Origin: Prochilodus magdalenae | Taxonomy: Eukaryota > Chordata > Actinopteri > Characiformes > Prochilodontidae | Direction of reading: 5' to 3' | Assembly: GCA_024036415.1 (NCBI GenBank) | Contig: JAMWET010005002.1 | Location: forward strand, 861,001 to 925,000 | Length of the DNA stretch: 64,000 bases | In this document: positions 1-11,016 of the stretch, piece by piece | How positions within the stretch are numbered: position 1 is the first letter of the stretch | Layout of the letters: each line of letters starts with the position of its first letter | Made by a program: the position numbers and the translations under genes | The notes under the pieces: model-generated | Databases searched by the model: none | What the model was told of the DNA's origin: nothing | The model's input: only the letters and a program-made list of their open reading frames with translations

Positions 1-1740
1 TGAAAAAAATAAAATAAAATCCTGTGGCCATGCCTCGAGTTGTTAGTTCTGAGATTTGGCTTTGGCCTAAAATACATTTATTTAATCTATTTATGCCAGA
101 TATTTACATGAAGGGTTTCTAAGGTGAAATAGTCCCCCAGACTCTTCTACCAAGATTAGTATTCCATATAAAAACATTTCTGGATAGTACTTAAAGATAT
201 ATATTTGCATTATGGCTATATTAGACTTCGAGATCCTCAGTTCCGTTCATATCACCTTTATTGCGAACACACAAGCGGTGGTAAGCTTCTCTGCAGGGGA
301 CACCAAACTGCTCTATTGTTCCTTGTTTCTATTAGGTTATTACTGCTCATTCCTGCCAATATTATATTTGGTTGTTGATGTTCATGGTCCTTGGTCCAGA
401 ACAGTCCTTCCTCGGGATAAGAAGGTTTGTAATAACAGCACACTGGCTCACTCAGTAAAGTAAAAGTTGGAATTGTGAAATGATTACCTGGGTGTGGGAA
501 ATCTCCAAGGTTGATTCTTCTTTCCAAGGTTTTGGACAGTGGCTTGATACCTGAATGCCTCTGTGATAGAAAATACATCACAGCCTTCATTCATTCATAG
601 GCTTAAGTTACCAGTTTAGTAGACACATCAACTTTGCACCTACACAAATAGGTCATTTCGACAGGTACACCTACCATAGCATACATTGTAAGTTTATGGT
701 CATTTACTGTAGGCCATCTGTTGCTGGACAGGCACCATGTACTATCAGCAAAAGAGCTATTCAAGGTACCAACAGGAGCCAACAGTGTGATTATTGTGAA
801 GCACCACTGCTCTAATAGAGGGCTAATAACTCCCATTTTTTCAGCCTGCTAAAAGTGAGCGAGTGAGTGAGTTTAAAAGTTATTTGATGTTTAAGAGTAG
901 TGCAACCCCTTCTTCAGTTTCCTCAATATGCCATCAAAAGACACAACCAACTAAACCAACTAATGGTTACACTTCACAGCTCCAGCTGATGAGAGTCCTG
1001 ATATACAACATATACTCTTGCTGTACCACAGTATTATATCTCTCCATATCTCCACCTCTAATATATATTTAGTGGTGTAAAAACGTGATCTCTTTTTCTG
1101 CACAGTGTAAAAGCTCTAGCTCTCCTTTCAGTGAATATTCATGATGGACAGACCAATAGAATTGCTCCAAACCTGCTTAGAAATAAACCTTGTTCTATAT
1201 CAGCCTTCACTGCAGGTTGAGAAAGCTGTTTCCTCTTACTGTAAAGTTCCATTTTGGAGGTTTTTAAGGTGGACTGCATAATTACAAAAATGCTATTTTA
1301 GTTTGGTGTCTTCACTTTTATTCTAAAGTAAAACATTAAGCTAAAGGGAGAACCTTCTATAAGCAGCTGTGTCTATAGTCTGGACAGGTACTGTACACTA
1401 ATACACATTGAAAACCCCCCTCTTTTTATAAAAGTGTTCAGGACCACTACATATTGTGTGGCCAGTGAATAATTGTCAGCACAGCAATGACACAGTACTG
1501 CTGGGGTTTTTACATACTTCAGTTTTGCTGATGGATATGAATATTCAGCTATTGGTCAGAAAAAGGTAGAGGAAAGGATGAGTAACACAAACTGTGCATG
1601 GAAAAAGATGAGCTTCAGTATCTTCAGTAACTCTACACCTACAAGGTGCACCAGGATGGTAGGTGTGTCTAATTAAAGTATTAATAAAGAGACATTATTA
1701 TTTCCCCCACGTTTCCAATGTATCACAGTATTTTCTGTAC
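1..1740. other. intron sequence of specc1, no exon seen
   Basis: AT-rich DNA downstream (gene sense) of the last exon in the window. No minus-strand segment matches the expected remainder of the linker or the CH domain. Small open frames here lack recognisable motifs. I see no clear repeat. Confidence 0.5.
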
Positions 1741-1841
1741 CTGTATGGGCGAGACAGCAGCAGCAGGAGCGGTACGGACCGGTATTCCACTTAGTGGGCT
1801 TCTGGGAGATGAATGCATCTGGACTGTGCTGCCAGGTCCAT
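1741..1841 (-). CDS. specc1: specc1 linker exon (PAAAVSPIQ motif)
   Basis: This 101-nt exon has acceptor atttcttttag|ATGGAC and donor ATACAG|gtacag. It enters in phase 1 and leaves in phase 0. It encodes [18 protein letters not shown] followed by [15 protein letters not shown]. The tail is almost identical to TPPAAAVSPMQ in the SPECC1L linker, and the order TVKSLIKSFD then PxxxVSP is the same. The region is Pro/Ser-rich with several SP sites, as expected for a phosphorylated flexible linker before the CH domain. The next exon, expected to start in phase 0, was not found in 1-1740 and probably lies left of the window. Confidence 0.8.
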
Positions 1842-1984
1842 CTAAAAGAAATATTTGGCTCAGTATTTCCTATAAAACATGGTAATAAAAAGCTGAAGAT
1901 GAAGAGCGTATGGATCCAAAGTTCAACTTTAAAAGGGTTTAAGATTGAAAGGAGTTCAATTTAGTAATATAAGCAATTTCTGGA

Positions 1985-2200
1985 CCCACTTTTTTTTTTT
2001 GCTGCTGGCTAATTAGCAGGTGAACGAGGCCAGACAGTCCTATTATTCATGAGCCCATTGTAAAAATGCTATGATTACACCTGTGTAAGATGAATTGTTA
2101 CAGGCACTGATAACAAATGGGCCTTCTTGTCTTTGTTATTACAAGAGCATTAAATAAGCTCTCTAGTCTGCCATGTGGTCTTGTTTAAATGAATGGTGAA
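1985..2200. promoter_or_regulatory. candidate conserved non-coding element in specc1 intron
   Basis: About 200 bp of well-mixed, non-repetitive sequence rich in homeodomain- and SOX-like words: ctaattag, tattattcatgag, gattacacctgtg, ctttgttatta, cattaaataag. It contains no ORF, resembles no transposon and lies 150 bp upstream (gene sense) of exon 1741-1841. Its status as an enhancer is inferred from texture only. Confidence 0.25.
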
Positions 2201-2632
2201 AGTTCTCATATCTCCCCTCTGATAGCTCACAGGAGATGCGCTCCAACACAAAGAACTTATGGGAGCTTATAAAAGCGACATGGTTGCAGTAATCATAACA
2301 GCCTTTCCTGATCCTGGCGAAGCACGATAGGTGGAGGCTGAGATGATACAGATGTCTTTAGAGAATGTGGCAGCTAGCAGCTGTCCTCCGCTGATAGAGC
2401 CACACCACAATATTGTTGGGATCCATCCAGAGTGGGATATAAAGTGCTGTCTTAAAACAAATTATATTCATCAGGGAACTACGCATTTGTTACATTTGCT
2501 ATTACCAATGTTTATTTTAATTTACTGTAATTATACACTGTACCGTATAAACTACACATTTTTCAGCATGAGGGAAAAAAAACCCAGAAAACATAGAAAC
2601 ACGTGAATAACAATAACAATAACTAATAAGAA

Positions 2633-3191
2633 CTTTTCAGTATTTTATGTGCTTTCAGGCTTTTCAGTATTTTATGTGCTTTCAGGCTTTTCAGTATTTA
2701 ATGTGCTTTCAGGCTTTTCAGTATTTAATGTGCTTTCAGGCTTTTCAGTATTTAATGTGCTTTCAGGCTTTTCAGTATTTTATGTGCTTTCAGGCTTTTC
2801 AGTATTTTATGTGCTTTCAGGCTTTTCAGTATTTTATGTGCTTTCAGGCTTTTCAGTATTTAATGTGCTTTCAGGCTTTTCAGTATTTTATGTGCGTTCA
2901 GGCTTTTCAGTATTTAATGTGCTTTCAGACTTTTCAGTATTTAATGTGCTTTCAGGCTTTTCAGTATTTAATGTGCTTTCAGGCTTTTCAGTATTGTATG
3001 TGCTTTCAGGCTTTTCAGTATTTAATGTGCTTTCAGGCTTTTCAGTATTTAATGTGCTTTCAGGCTTTTCAGTATTTAATGTGCTTTCAGGCTTTTCAGT
3101 ATTGTATGTGCTTTCAGGCTTTTCAGTATTGTATGTGCTTTCAGGCTTTTCAGTATTTTATGTGCTTTCAGGCTTTTCAGTATTTCATGTG
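2633..3191. repeat. 27-bp minisatellite, about 20.7 copies
   Basis: The unit is cttttcagtattt-(t/a/g)-atgtgctttcagg-like, exactly 27 bp, repeated without any indel. Copies differ mainly at one to two bases (tattttatg, tatttaatg, tattgtatg, tatttcatg), plus rare changes such as gtgcgttcag and tcagacttt. Because 27 is a multiple of three and the unit lacks stops in two plus-strand frames, long artificial open frames run through it (2647-3291 and 2649-3245). These are not genes. The array lies in the intron between exons 4517-4701 and 1741-1841. Confidence 0.95.
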
Positions 3192-3290
3192 TCTAATATT
3201 TGCCTTTTATTACAGTTGCTTTCAGTTTTTCAAAAAAGTTATTAAAGTTATTAAAGAGTTATTTTTCTGCACCTACAAACTTCAGCCTTA

Positions 3291-3879
3291 AGCCCTATTC
3301 GCACTGGATTAGATTTATATGTGGAGGTGGAGAATTGTAGTAAAGTAGATACAGGATGTCTGTATAAGATATTTCATACAGGATAAAAAATCTCGCCATT
3401 ATGTCTGAGATGGGAGTGGCTACTTATGTGCTACTCAATTTACACACTGCCTTCACCTCCAAAAAAATGGCAGTAACACATAACTTCCACTGGCGCCTAA
3501 TTTCAGTTTGGGATAAACGTTTCCAAAACAGTTGCAGCAAATGGTACATAACCATTCTGTCTTGGAAGGTTGTATTTCAAGAGGTTTGCCACAGACTGAG
3601 GTATCTGTGCCATGCACGACAAACTGTGTCTCCTCGAGAGCCTCCATGCTGAAGAAGAACCGCAAAAATAATCCCTTTTCTACGAGTACTTAGACACCTT
3701 CGCACTATTAAAACAGGATTAATATGACCTAAGGTTAGCGTTGTGGCTCGTTTTACAATTACAGGTAACTTGACTGACACAGAAGCGTGCAGCTGATAAC
3801 AGTGACTGACACTGTGCATTCGGACAGGACTGATATCACTGAGAAATGCCAGTAAAACTAATCCCATCTAAATAGGGCT
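3291..3879. mobile_element. PIF/Harbinger-like non-autonomous element (MITE) with TTA target duplication
   Basis: Terminal inverted repeats agccctattcgcactggatt (left end) and the complement agccctatttagatgggatt (right end) bound 589 bp, flanked by tta at 3288-3290 and 3880-3882. A 3-bp TWA duplication is characteristic of PIF/Harbinger insertions. No transposase frame is present inside. The match of ends and duplication is seen directly; the family name is inferred. Confidence 0.7.
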
Positions 3880-4084
3880 TTAGAAGTGTGTTGCATTTAT
3901 TGCTTCTTACAATCCAAACACTACCAACCACATTCACTGATGTTGAGGTTGGGATTCTGAATGGCAGTCCATTATTAAGGACACCAGATTTTCAAGTTTT
4001 CCTTTTTTCCCCTATTGCTGCTTAATGGCTTCTTGACATCTATGAATCCTATAACAGATGCCTATTCAGACCCATAACACTGAG

Positions 4085-4255
4085 TTGTCTCTCACAGTGG
4101 AGGCATGTGTAGAAACACTTGTTGTTTGTTAGATCTAAAGCTTGAGAGAGGAGCTTAGTTTTCTCCTCTCTCGAAAAGAGCTTTAAGTACTGTTTATCTG
4201 ATAGTGACTGTTTTGGTAAACTGCCAAGTCCTGCACAGTATCCTTTCCTTTGGCT
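4085..4255. mobile_element. small Tc1-type fragment
   Basis: The piece agctttaagtactgtttatc followed by tgatagtgactgttttggt matches the same part of the Tc1-type relics at 17.3 kb and 19.45 kb (agctttTAGTGCTGTTTATC, tgatggggacggttctggt). The flank ctgcacagtatc resembles the family terminus. It has no coding capacity. Confidence 0.45.
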
Positions 4256-4516
4256 TTCCTCTGCCTTAAGCAGGCGGATTATCTTATATCTACTCTCCTC
4301 AGTGAACTGACTGCAGAGTGAAAATTCCCTTCACAGAATGTTGAATAAAACATGTCAAAATAGCCTTTGGTGTTTGATTTATGATAGTTAGGTCTCACGT
4401 TACTGCTTAAAATAAAATGTTACCATGTAGCAGAAACCTCAGGAGAAATAAAAATGGGAAATAGAAAGAAACAGTAACACAAACAGGCAGACATGGTTAC
4501 AGTGGTGGGTCCTTAC

Positions 4517-4701
4517 TCTTAACAGCCGTGTCAAAGGATTTGATGAGGGATTTAACGGTGGCTCCGGGTTCTGTTGGTGTGCTGCTTCCACTCCCACTGC
4601 CGCTGGTCAGAAGGCTGCTGGACACATTCTGGGTCACTGAGATACCACACCAGTGAGGGGTTGTTTCAGAATCTGATGGGGTTCCTTCATCCACCCGTGA
4701 C
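4517..4701 (-). CDS. specc1: specc1 linker exon (TVKSLIKSFD motif)
   Basis: This 185-nt exon has acceptor ggtcggcag|GTCACG and donor AAGA|gtaagg. It enters in phase 2 and leaves in phase 1. It encodes a low-complexity Ser/Thr/Gly-rich linker: SRVDEGTPSDSETTPHW, a Ser/Gly run (SGSGSGSSTPTEPG), then TVKSLIKSFDTAVK. The last motif matches TVKTLIKSFDSA of SPECC1L, where it follows the coiled coil. Reading past the donor gives a stop after a few codons (4497). The strong donor and the phase-matched next exon argue that splicing, not termination, is normal. The first residues join directly to EQIQGA of the coiled-coil exon unless the candidate cassette at 11.9 kb is used. Confidence 0.82.
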
Positions 4702-5010
4702 CTGCCGACCACACAAATAAATATAGAGCAAAGCCGTGCATAATGTGTTTACTTCACACATTATAGTGCATATAATGACAAACTGTATATAGACCATAGG
4801 TCATATAGGTCGGTGATGCAGGGATACACTCCATTTAACCTAACGCGTCTTACACTATAGTTTACAACATTTCTACATCATAAAATTATAAATTAAATTT
4901 GTTAAATTATCTTTTTCCAAAGATTCACTCTAGTTTATCCAACAGACCATATCTTAGAATAATGCTTTGGTAGCCAACAGTACGCATTAAACTCTAAAAG
5001 CAAAAAAAAT

Positions 5011-6511
5011 ACAAACAACCCCATAATCAGAACCAATCACAGTCAGGGGGAGTTCCCAGAACAAACAACACCGTAATCAGAACCAATCACAGTCAGGGGG
5101 AGGTCTCAGAACACACAACCCCATAATCAGAACCAATCACAGTCAGGGGGAGTTCTCAGAACACACAACCCCATAATCAGAACCAATCACAGTCAGGGGG
5201 AGTTCTCAGAACAAACAACCCCATAATCAGAACCAATCACAGTCAGGGGGAGTTCCCAGAACACACAACCCCATAATCAGAACCAATCACAGTCAGGGGG
5301 AGTTCTCAGAACAAACAACCCCATAATCAGAACCAATCACAGTCAGGGGGAGTTCTCATTACAAGCAACCCCATAATCAGAACCAATCACAGTCAGGGGG
5401 AGTTCTCATTACAAGCAACCCCATAATCAGAACCAATCACAGTCAGGGGGAGTTCCCAGAACACACAACCCCATAATCAGAACCAATCACAGTCAGGGGG
5501 AGTTCCCAGAACACACAACCCCATAATCAGAACCAATCACAGTCAGGGGGAGGTCTCAGAACACACAACCCCATAATCAGAACCAATCACAGTCAGGGGG
5601 AGTTCCCAGAACAAACAACCCAATAATCAGAACCAATCACAGTCAGGGGGAGTTCCCAGAACAAACAACACCGTAATCAGAACCAATCACAGTCAGGGGG
5701 AGTTCCCAGAACAAACAACACCGTAATCAGAACCAATCACAGTCAGGGGGAGTTCTCAGAACAAACAACACCGTAATCAAAACCAATCACAGTCAGGGGG
5801 AGTTCCCAGAACAAACAACCCAATAATCAGAACCAATCACAGTCAGGGGGAGTTCTCAGAACACACAACCCCATAATCAGAACCAATCACAGTCAGGGGG
5901 AGTTCCCAGAACAAACAACCCAATAATCAGAACCAATCACAGTCAGGGGGAGTTCCCAGAACAAACAACACCATAATCAGAACCAATTACAGTCAGGGGG
6001 AGTTCTCATTACAAGCAACCTAATAATCAGAACCAATCACAGTCAGGGGGAGTTCCCAGAACAAACAACACCGTAATCAGAACCAATCACAGTCAGGGGG
6101 AGTTCCCAGAACAAACAACACCATAATCAGAACCAATCACAGTCAGGGGGAGTTTCCTAGAACAAACAACACCGTAATCAGAACCAATCACAGTCAGGGG
6201 GAGTTCCCAGAACAAACAACCCCATAATCAGAACCAATCACAGTCAGGGGGAGTTCCCAGAACACACAACCCCATAATCAGAACCAATCACAGTCAGGGG
6301 GAGTTCTCAGAACACACAACCCCATAATCAGAACCAATCACAGTCAGGGGGAGTTCTCAGAACACACAACCCCATAATCAGAACCAATCACAGTCAGGGG
6401 GAGTTCCCAGAACACACAACCCCATAATCAGAACCAATCACAGTCAGGGGGAGTTCCCAGAACACACAACCCCATAATCAGAACCAATCACAGTCAGGGG
6501 GAGGCCTTTTA
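5011..6511. repeat. 50-bp satellite array, homogeneous core, about 30 copies
   Basis: Thirty head-to-tail units of 50 bp (one of 51 bp near 6151) follow one another. Each contains aatcagaaccaatcacagtc, then agggggag, then a variable linker (ttcccagaacaaacaac, ttctcagaacacacaac or ttctcattacaagcaac). The core cataatcagaaccaatcaca is nearly invariant and holds a CCAAT pentamer in every unit. It lies within the 13-kb specc1 intron. Linker variants recur in non-adjacent units, which suggests repeated amplification of short blocks. Confidence 0.96.
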
Positions 6512-7995
6512 AGAAACCTCATTGGGGATAGAACCAATCCCAGTCAGAATTCAATATGGACAAAGTGGTTATTATGACCAGTCACAGTGACTGGGACTAA
6601 CTGCAGTCACAAGACGACACAATTATAATCAGCCAATCACAGTCAGGGGGAGGTCTAAGAGTAAACAAATATTATGTTATTAAGTTATTAGGAAGGATAA
6701 CAGTGGGAGGTGGGAGAGAGCAAGCGACAATGTGATTAGAATTGATCACTGTCACAGGAAGGTCTCAGAACAACCAACACTAGGACTGATCACAGTCAGA
6801 GGGAAGCCTCAAAACAGACAACACAACCCCATAATCAGAAACCATCAAGTCAGGGGACGTGCTCAGACACCACACAGACCCAATCTCAGACAACACAGAG
6901 ACTAAGACCAACCAGTCACAGTGAGGTCTTAGAACAACAACACAGTGATCAGAACAGATCAGTCAGGGGAGGGCTCAGGAAAAACAATGCAGTGATGGGG
7001 ACCAGTTAGTTGGGGTAGATCTCAGAACAAATGCTATCATGACTAGGATCAATCACAATCAGAGGGAGGCCTCAGAACAGACAACACTGTGATTAAGATT
7101 GATCACAGTACGAGGGAAGTCTCAAAATACAATACAGCGATGGGGACCAGTGAGTTGGGGTAGATCTCAGAACAAATGCTATCATGACTAGGATCAATCA
7201 CAATCAGAGGGAGGCCTCAGAACAGACAACACTGTGATTAAGATCGATCACAGTACGAGGGAAGTCTCAAAATACAATACAGCGATGGGGACCAGTGAGT
7301 TGAGGGTGGGGGCGTGTCTCCAGACAAACAACACAGTGATGGGGACCAATAAAATTCAAGCTGAGGTCTCAGAACAAAGTAAGTGATGATCAGCACCAAT
7401 CACAGTCAGAAGGAGGACTCAGAACAGACAACACAGAGATTATGGCCTATCATTGAGGATGGATTCTTAGAACTGCCGGTATTGTGATTAGGATTGATCG
7501 CAGTAAAGGGGAGGTCTCAGAACAAACTATATAGTGAGTAGGACCAATCAGTGACAGGGGAGGTCACTGAACAAACAACACAATGATTGGAAGCAATCGG
7601 TCAGGGGGGAGGTCTCAGACCAAACGACATTGTAACTAGGATCAATCAGAGTTAGGGGGAGGTCCCCGAACAAACGACACTGTGATTATGACCAATCAGT
7701 CAGGGGGAGGTCTCAAAACAACCAAGACTGTGATTAGGGTCAACCACAATCAGGGGGAGGTCTCAGAAAAAACCATGCAGTGACGGGATCAGTCACTTGT
7801 GGGAAGGTCTCTGGACAAACGATGCAGTGATGGGGACCAGTCACTCAAGGGGAGGTCTCAGAACAAATAAAGTGGTCACTTGGACCAATCACAGCAATGG
7901 GGAGGTCTTAGAACAAATGAATTGGTCATCAGGACTCAGTCAGATGGAGGTCTCATTCCAAGTGGTGACTGGAGCCAATCGCTCTTGGGGACAGC
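6512..7995. repeat. degenerate extension of the 50-bp satellite
   Basis: The same unit continues at about 45-50 bp spacing but heavily diverged: ggaccaatca/gatcgatcaca, cagggggagg, tctcagaacaaacaac. About 30 decayed copies can be followed to near 7995. A block of about 145 bp (three units) is repeated almost exactly at 7021-7164 and 7166-7309. The sharp change in homogeneity at 6511 separates an old array from a young one. Open frames at 7797-8330 here are by-products of the repeat. Confidence 0.9.
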
Positions 7996-10805
7996 ACAAA
8001 CATATGGGGATTAGAGGAACTGTTCAGCAAGCGGCTTATATTGCACCAAATGACCTTAGACCACTGTGTAGTGTTGGACTTTTCTTCAAAATGTTGTTTT
8101 TGCTTGAAAGTCTTTTCCTCATTGTCTTTCAGGTTATTTGTGAAGCATTTCCTGCAATTTCCCTTGAAAGTTCCATCCATCCATCCACCCATCCGGCTTT
8201 TTGCTCGGCTCACCACATGTGTTCTTTCTGTTGTAAGCTTGGACCACATTTACATAACGCTGACCAACAACTGCAGAAGCTCAGTTTGCCTGTGTATCTG
8301 ACAGTGCTACTCAAACACCGTCCAGTGTAGTTACCGTAGAGTACCCGATAGTTGGGAACTGTAAAATACATTCTAGCACAGACTTGAGTGCCCATGGTAC
8401 TGTTTGAGTACATAACCACAGCTAACAATGTTGCTACTGTGTTCTATTTCAACTGCACCCTCAAGACTGACAGAAGATCCATCTGACATCAAACATCATT
8501 CCCCAGTTGACTCACACACACGCCTTATCGGCAAAATCAACAAACATTTTAACACTTCATAAACATCCACATCTTAAATGGTCCCAAGCCACTTGCGTCA
8601 CATATAGCTTCCTGTAAATGGATGAGCAGAAACATGGGAAAATAAAAAAGCAATCCCCGGAGGACGAGACCTTAAAGAACACACACAGACAATGACAAAA
8701 CCATGACAAAACTGTAATTTATTAACCTCAAAATAACAACGCTCATCATACATTAATAACCACATGTGATCAGAAATAGACAGCATTTTGGTCACAGATG
8801 TCCATGTTGTCATAGTTGCACACAACATCGGCTTAAACAGTAAATAAATTAAAGCTTTGCACATTCACGGAATCTCAAAGTACATGGCTTGTTTTTGAGG
8901 CTTCTGACCTGAAAGATCACGTAATCGTATTTCCGACAATGTTAAATCCTGAAGCTGTTATACCAGCATGTGCTAGTACAATCAGAACGTGTTGGTGCTC
9001 TTAAGCATGCAGTGCATGGCTGACTGAAACCTGAGATTCGCAAAATGGCAGTAGAGTATTCGACTGAGGGTCGCTGAATGGCTCTTGTGTGTTAAACAAT
9101 TAAAATGATTGACATTCGTGTTTGAGAAAAGTTTGAAAAGTCATTTCAAAGTAAAGCAGGCCACCGAGTGTTCTTACACAGTCAGTAAGAGGGTCTAGAG
9201 AGGGAACGCTATCATAGATGAGGAGACAAATCGAAGTGCTGTCAATACATGTTCTTATTTTCAACATGATGTAGGATAAAAAGCACTTACTGTCTTAAAA
9301 GCTAATTGACTTTGGCAGGCTGAAAACCACCACTGTAGGCTTCAAAAGCAAAAGCTGGAGGGAACTCCTGTAACATTACCACATTACCATGTGCCATCTA
9401 GTGGTGCCTCTCAAAAAACAGCACATTGCCTAATGACGTTTCCTACAGAACATTCCTACAGGCAAAATAAAATGGGCACAAAATTATTCTTGGCAGATTA
9501 AAATATGAGGCGCACATTGAGGCCTTTAAAGGGAGGAACAACAGATAAAATCAAGATCACAAGGCACGTCCTTGTTCATGTAAACATTCTGAAAGAACAT
9601 TAACAGTACAGTGCATGGAACCACACACTAAATCAAGCTGTAGAACCTTTCAGGTTATGATATTTACACATTTTAAATGTCTTGTTGATCTTATTAAATT
9701 AATTTGGTCAAGTTGGTCAAACTGACAAATACAAACTATCAAAGCAGACCTAGAAAGTGCTGGTTTGGTAACACTCTGATATTGGCTTCTTCTCTAAGGC
9801 AGTACGTTATAGCATCAATTTTTAAAACAAACTAAAAAAAACAACAACACAGTGTTCATCAGGCAAAACACACCAGTGTAACAGACAAACTGTACACTTG
9901 GTCCTTCTTCTCTTTCATTTCCCATGTCACATATTTACAGTTGTGGCCAAATTCTGAAACAACTGAAGTGCATTAAAGTTTAATGAGCTATTAACTACAG
10001 TATTAACTATTATGTTCTACACCACATTACAAACGTTTGTTTTGTTCTTGTTCCCGGGTACTAAGTGTGCTTCCTTGATTCCTTAGGCCTAAACTGCACA
10101 GTTAATGGCCATTGGCCCCCATAAACTTTGCTTTTGTAGTCAGGACAGTGATGTTTGGAAGAGTTCTCTATTGTCCAGAACATCTGTGATACATTCAGCG
10201 CTGAGGAGTCTTCCAGTAGCTTCTGGAACTGTGAGAATTTTATAGAATTTTTGAGAACGTTCTAGATCTGTCTGGGACTGTCCACTAGTCTACATAGCAG
10301 TATAAATACAGGTGTGTTAAAATGCTCCAGCTGAGTAAGTGAACCCGGCAGAGACATTCCGCTATGTCTATACCCAATTTATCTACACCAACGTAATAAA
10401 GTGCTTCGTGAAAGCATCTGCTGAGATAAGCGAGGCCTACATAGCATAGTTCAGCATGCCTGTCTGTCAGGGTCAAGATGAACCATGGGCACCTCATTTC
10501 ACATGCGAGCACTGCAGGAAAACTCTAGAAGGTAGTAGTTTTATTTTGAATATGTTGTGAGGATTTATTGAAGTTTAAAAGCTGTTATTAAGAAATTTGT
10601 TACAATTTTCAATTTTCTAGCAAAATCTATATCACATTACAGTATACATTTAATATTTATGTTTTAAACTCTTACACATTATATCATGGTCCTGGTCACA
10701 TAAACACAGTTTGTGATGAGTAAAGCTGTTTCTGAACGTGTTTTACACATAAGCACTGGAATATAACACATAGAAGCCGGGAACAAAAATCTTGTTACGT
10801 AATGT

Positions 10806-11016
10806 TAAAGGAATACATCAGTGTTTTTCAATTTACTCTCTGTCTGCTCCATCTATACGGCAGGGTCCAGTACTGCAGACAGTAATTCTGAAACACCTCC
10901 GTACATAGACGAAGAAGTCAGAAGTCAGCCAACAATCCCAGCATTATAATTGTGTTTTGAGCCAACACATGCCCAACTGAAGATGGAGATTAGATTGAAA
11001 AACGCTATATTCCTTT
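10806..11016. mobile_element. 0.2-kb MITE, copy 1 (TA-flanked, TAAAGGAATA ends)
   Basis: The left end reads taaaggaatacatcagtg, then tttttcaat. The right end, reversed, reads taaaggaatatagcg, then tttttcaat. The ends form an imperfect inverted repeat of about 25 bp and the termini carry TA, as in Tc1/mariner-type targets. It is 211 bp and non-coding. The same ends recur at 12481-12683. Confidence 0.7.

Noticed and set aside
2647..3291. A 214-codon plus-strand open frame of repeated nonapeptides, with a second open frame offset by two bases
   Set aside because: It is produced by a stop-free 27-bp minisatellite; two frames are open at once and there is no splice or promoter context.
4497..4516. 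Stop codon just after the linker exon as the true C terminus
   Set aside because: A strong gtaagg donor precedes it and the next exon at 1841-1741 is phase-matched and carries family motifs. A rare unspliced isoform remains possible.
5011..6511. Possible CRISPR array
   Set aside because: Units follow directly with no unique spacers, and the setting is a vertebrate intron; it is a satellite.
7797..8330. A 177-codon plus-strand frame
   Set aside because: Its first half lies in decayed satellite and its second half has no family motif.
9940..10030. cagttgtggccaaattctga as a Tc1 terminus
   Set aside because: It resembles a known fish Tc1 end, but no partner end or transposase piece was found; too short to annotate.
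10201..10280. Heat-shock-element-like words (ttctggaac, gagaacgttctag)
   Set aside because: Modules are not in regular nGAAn/nTTCn register and no promoter is near.
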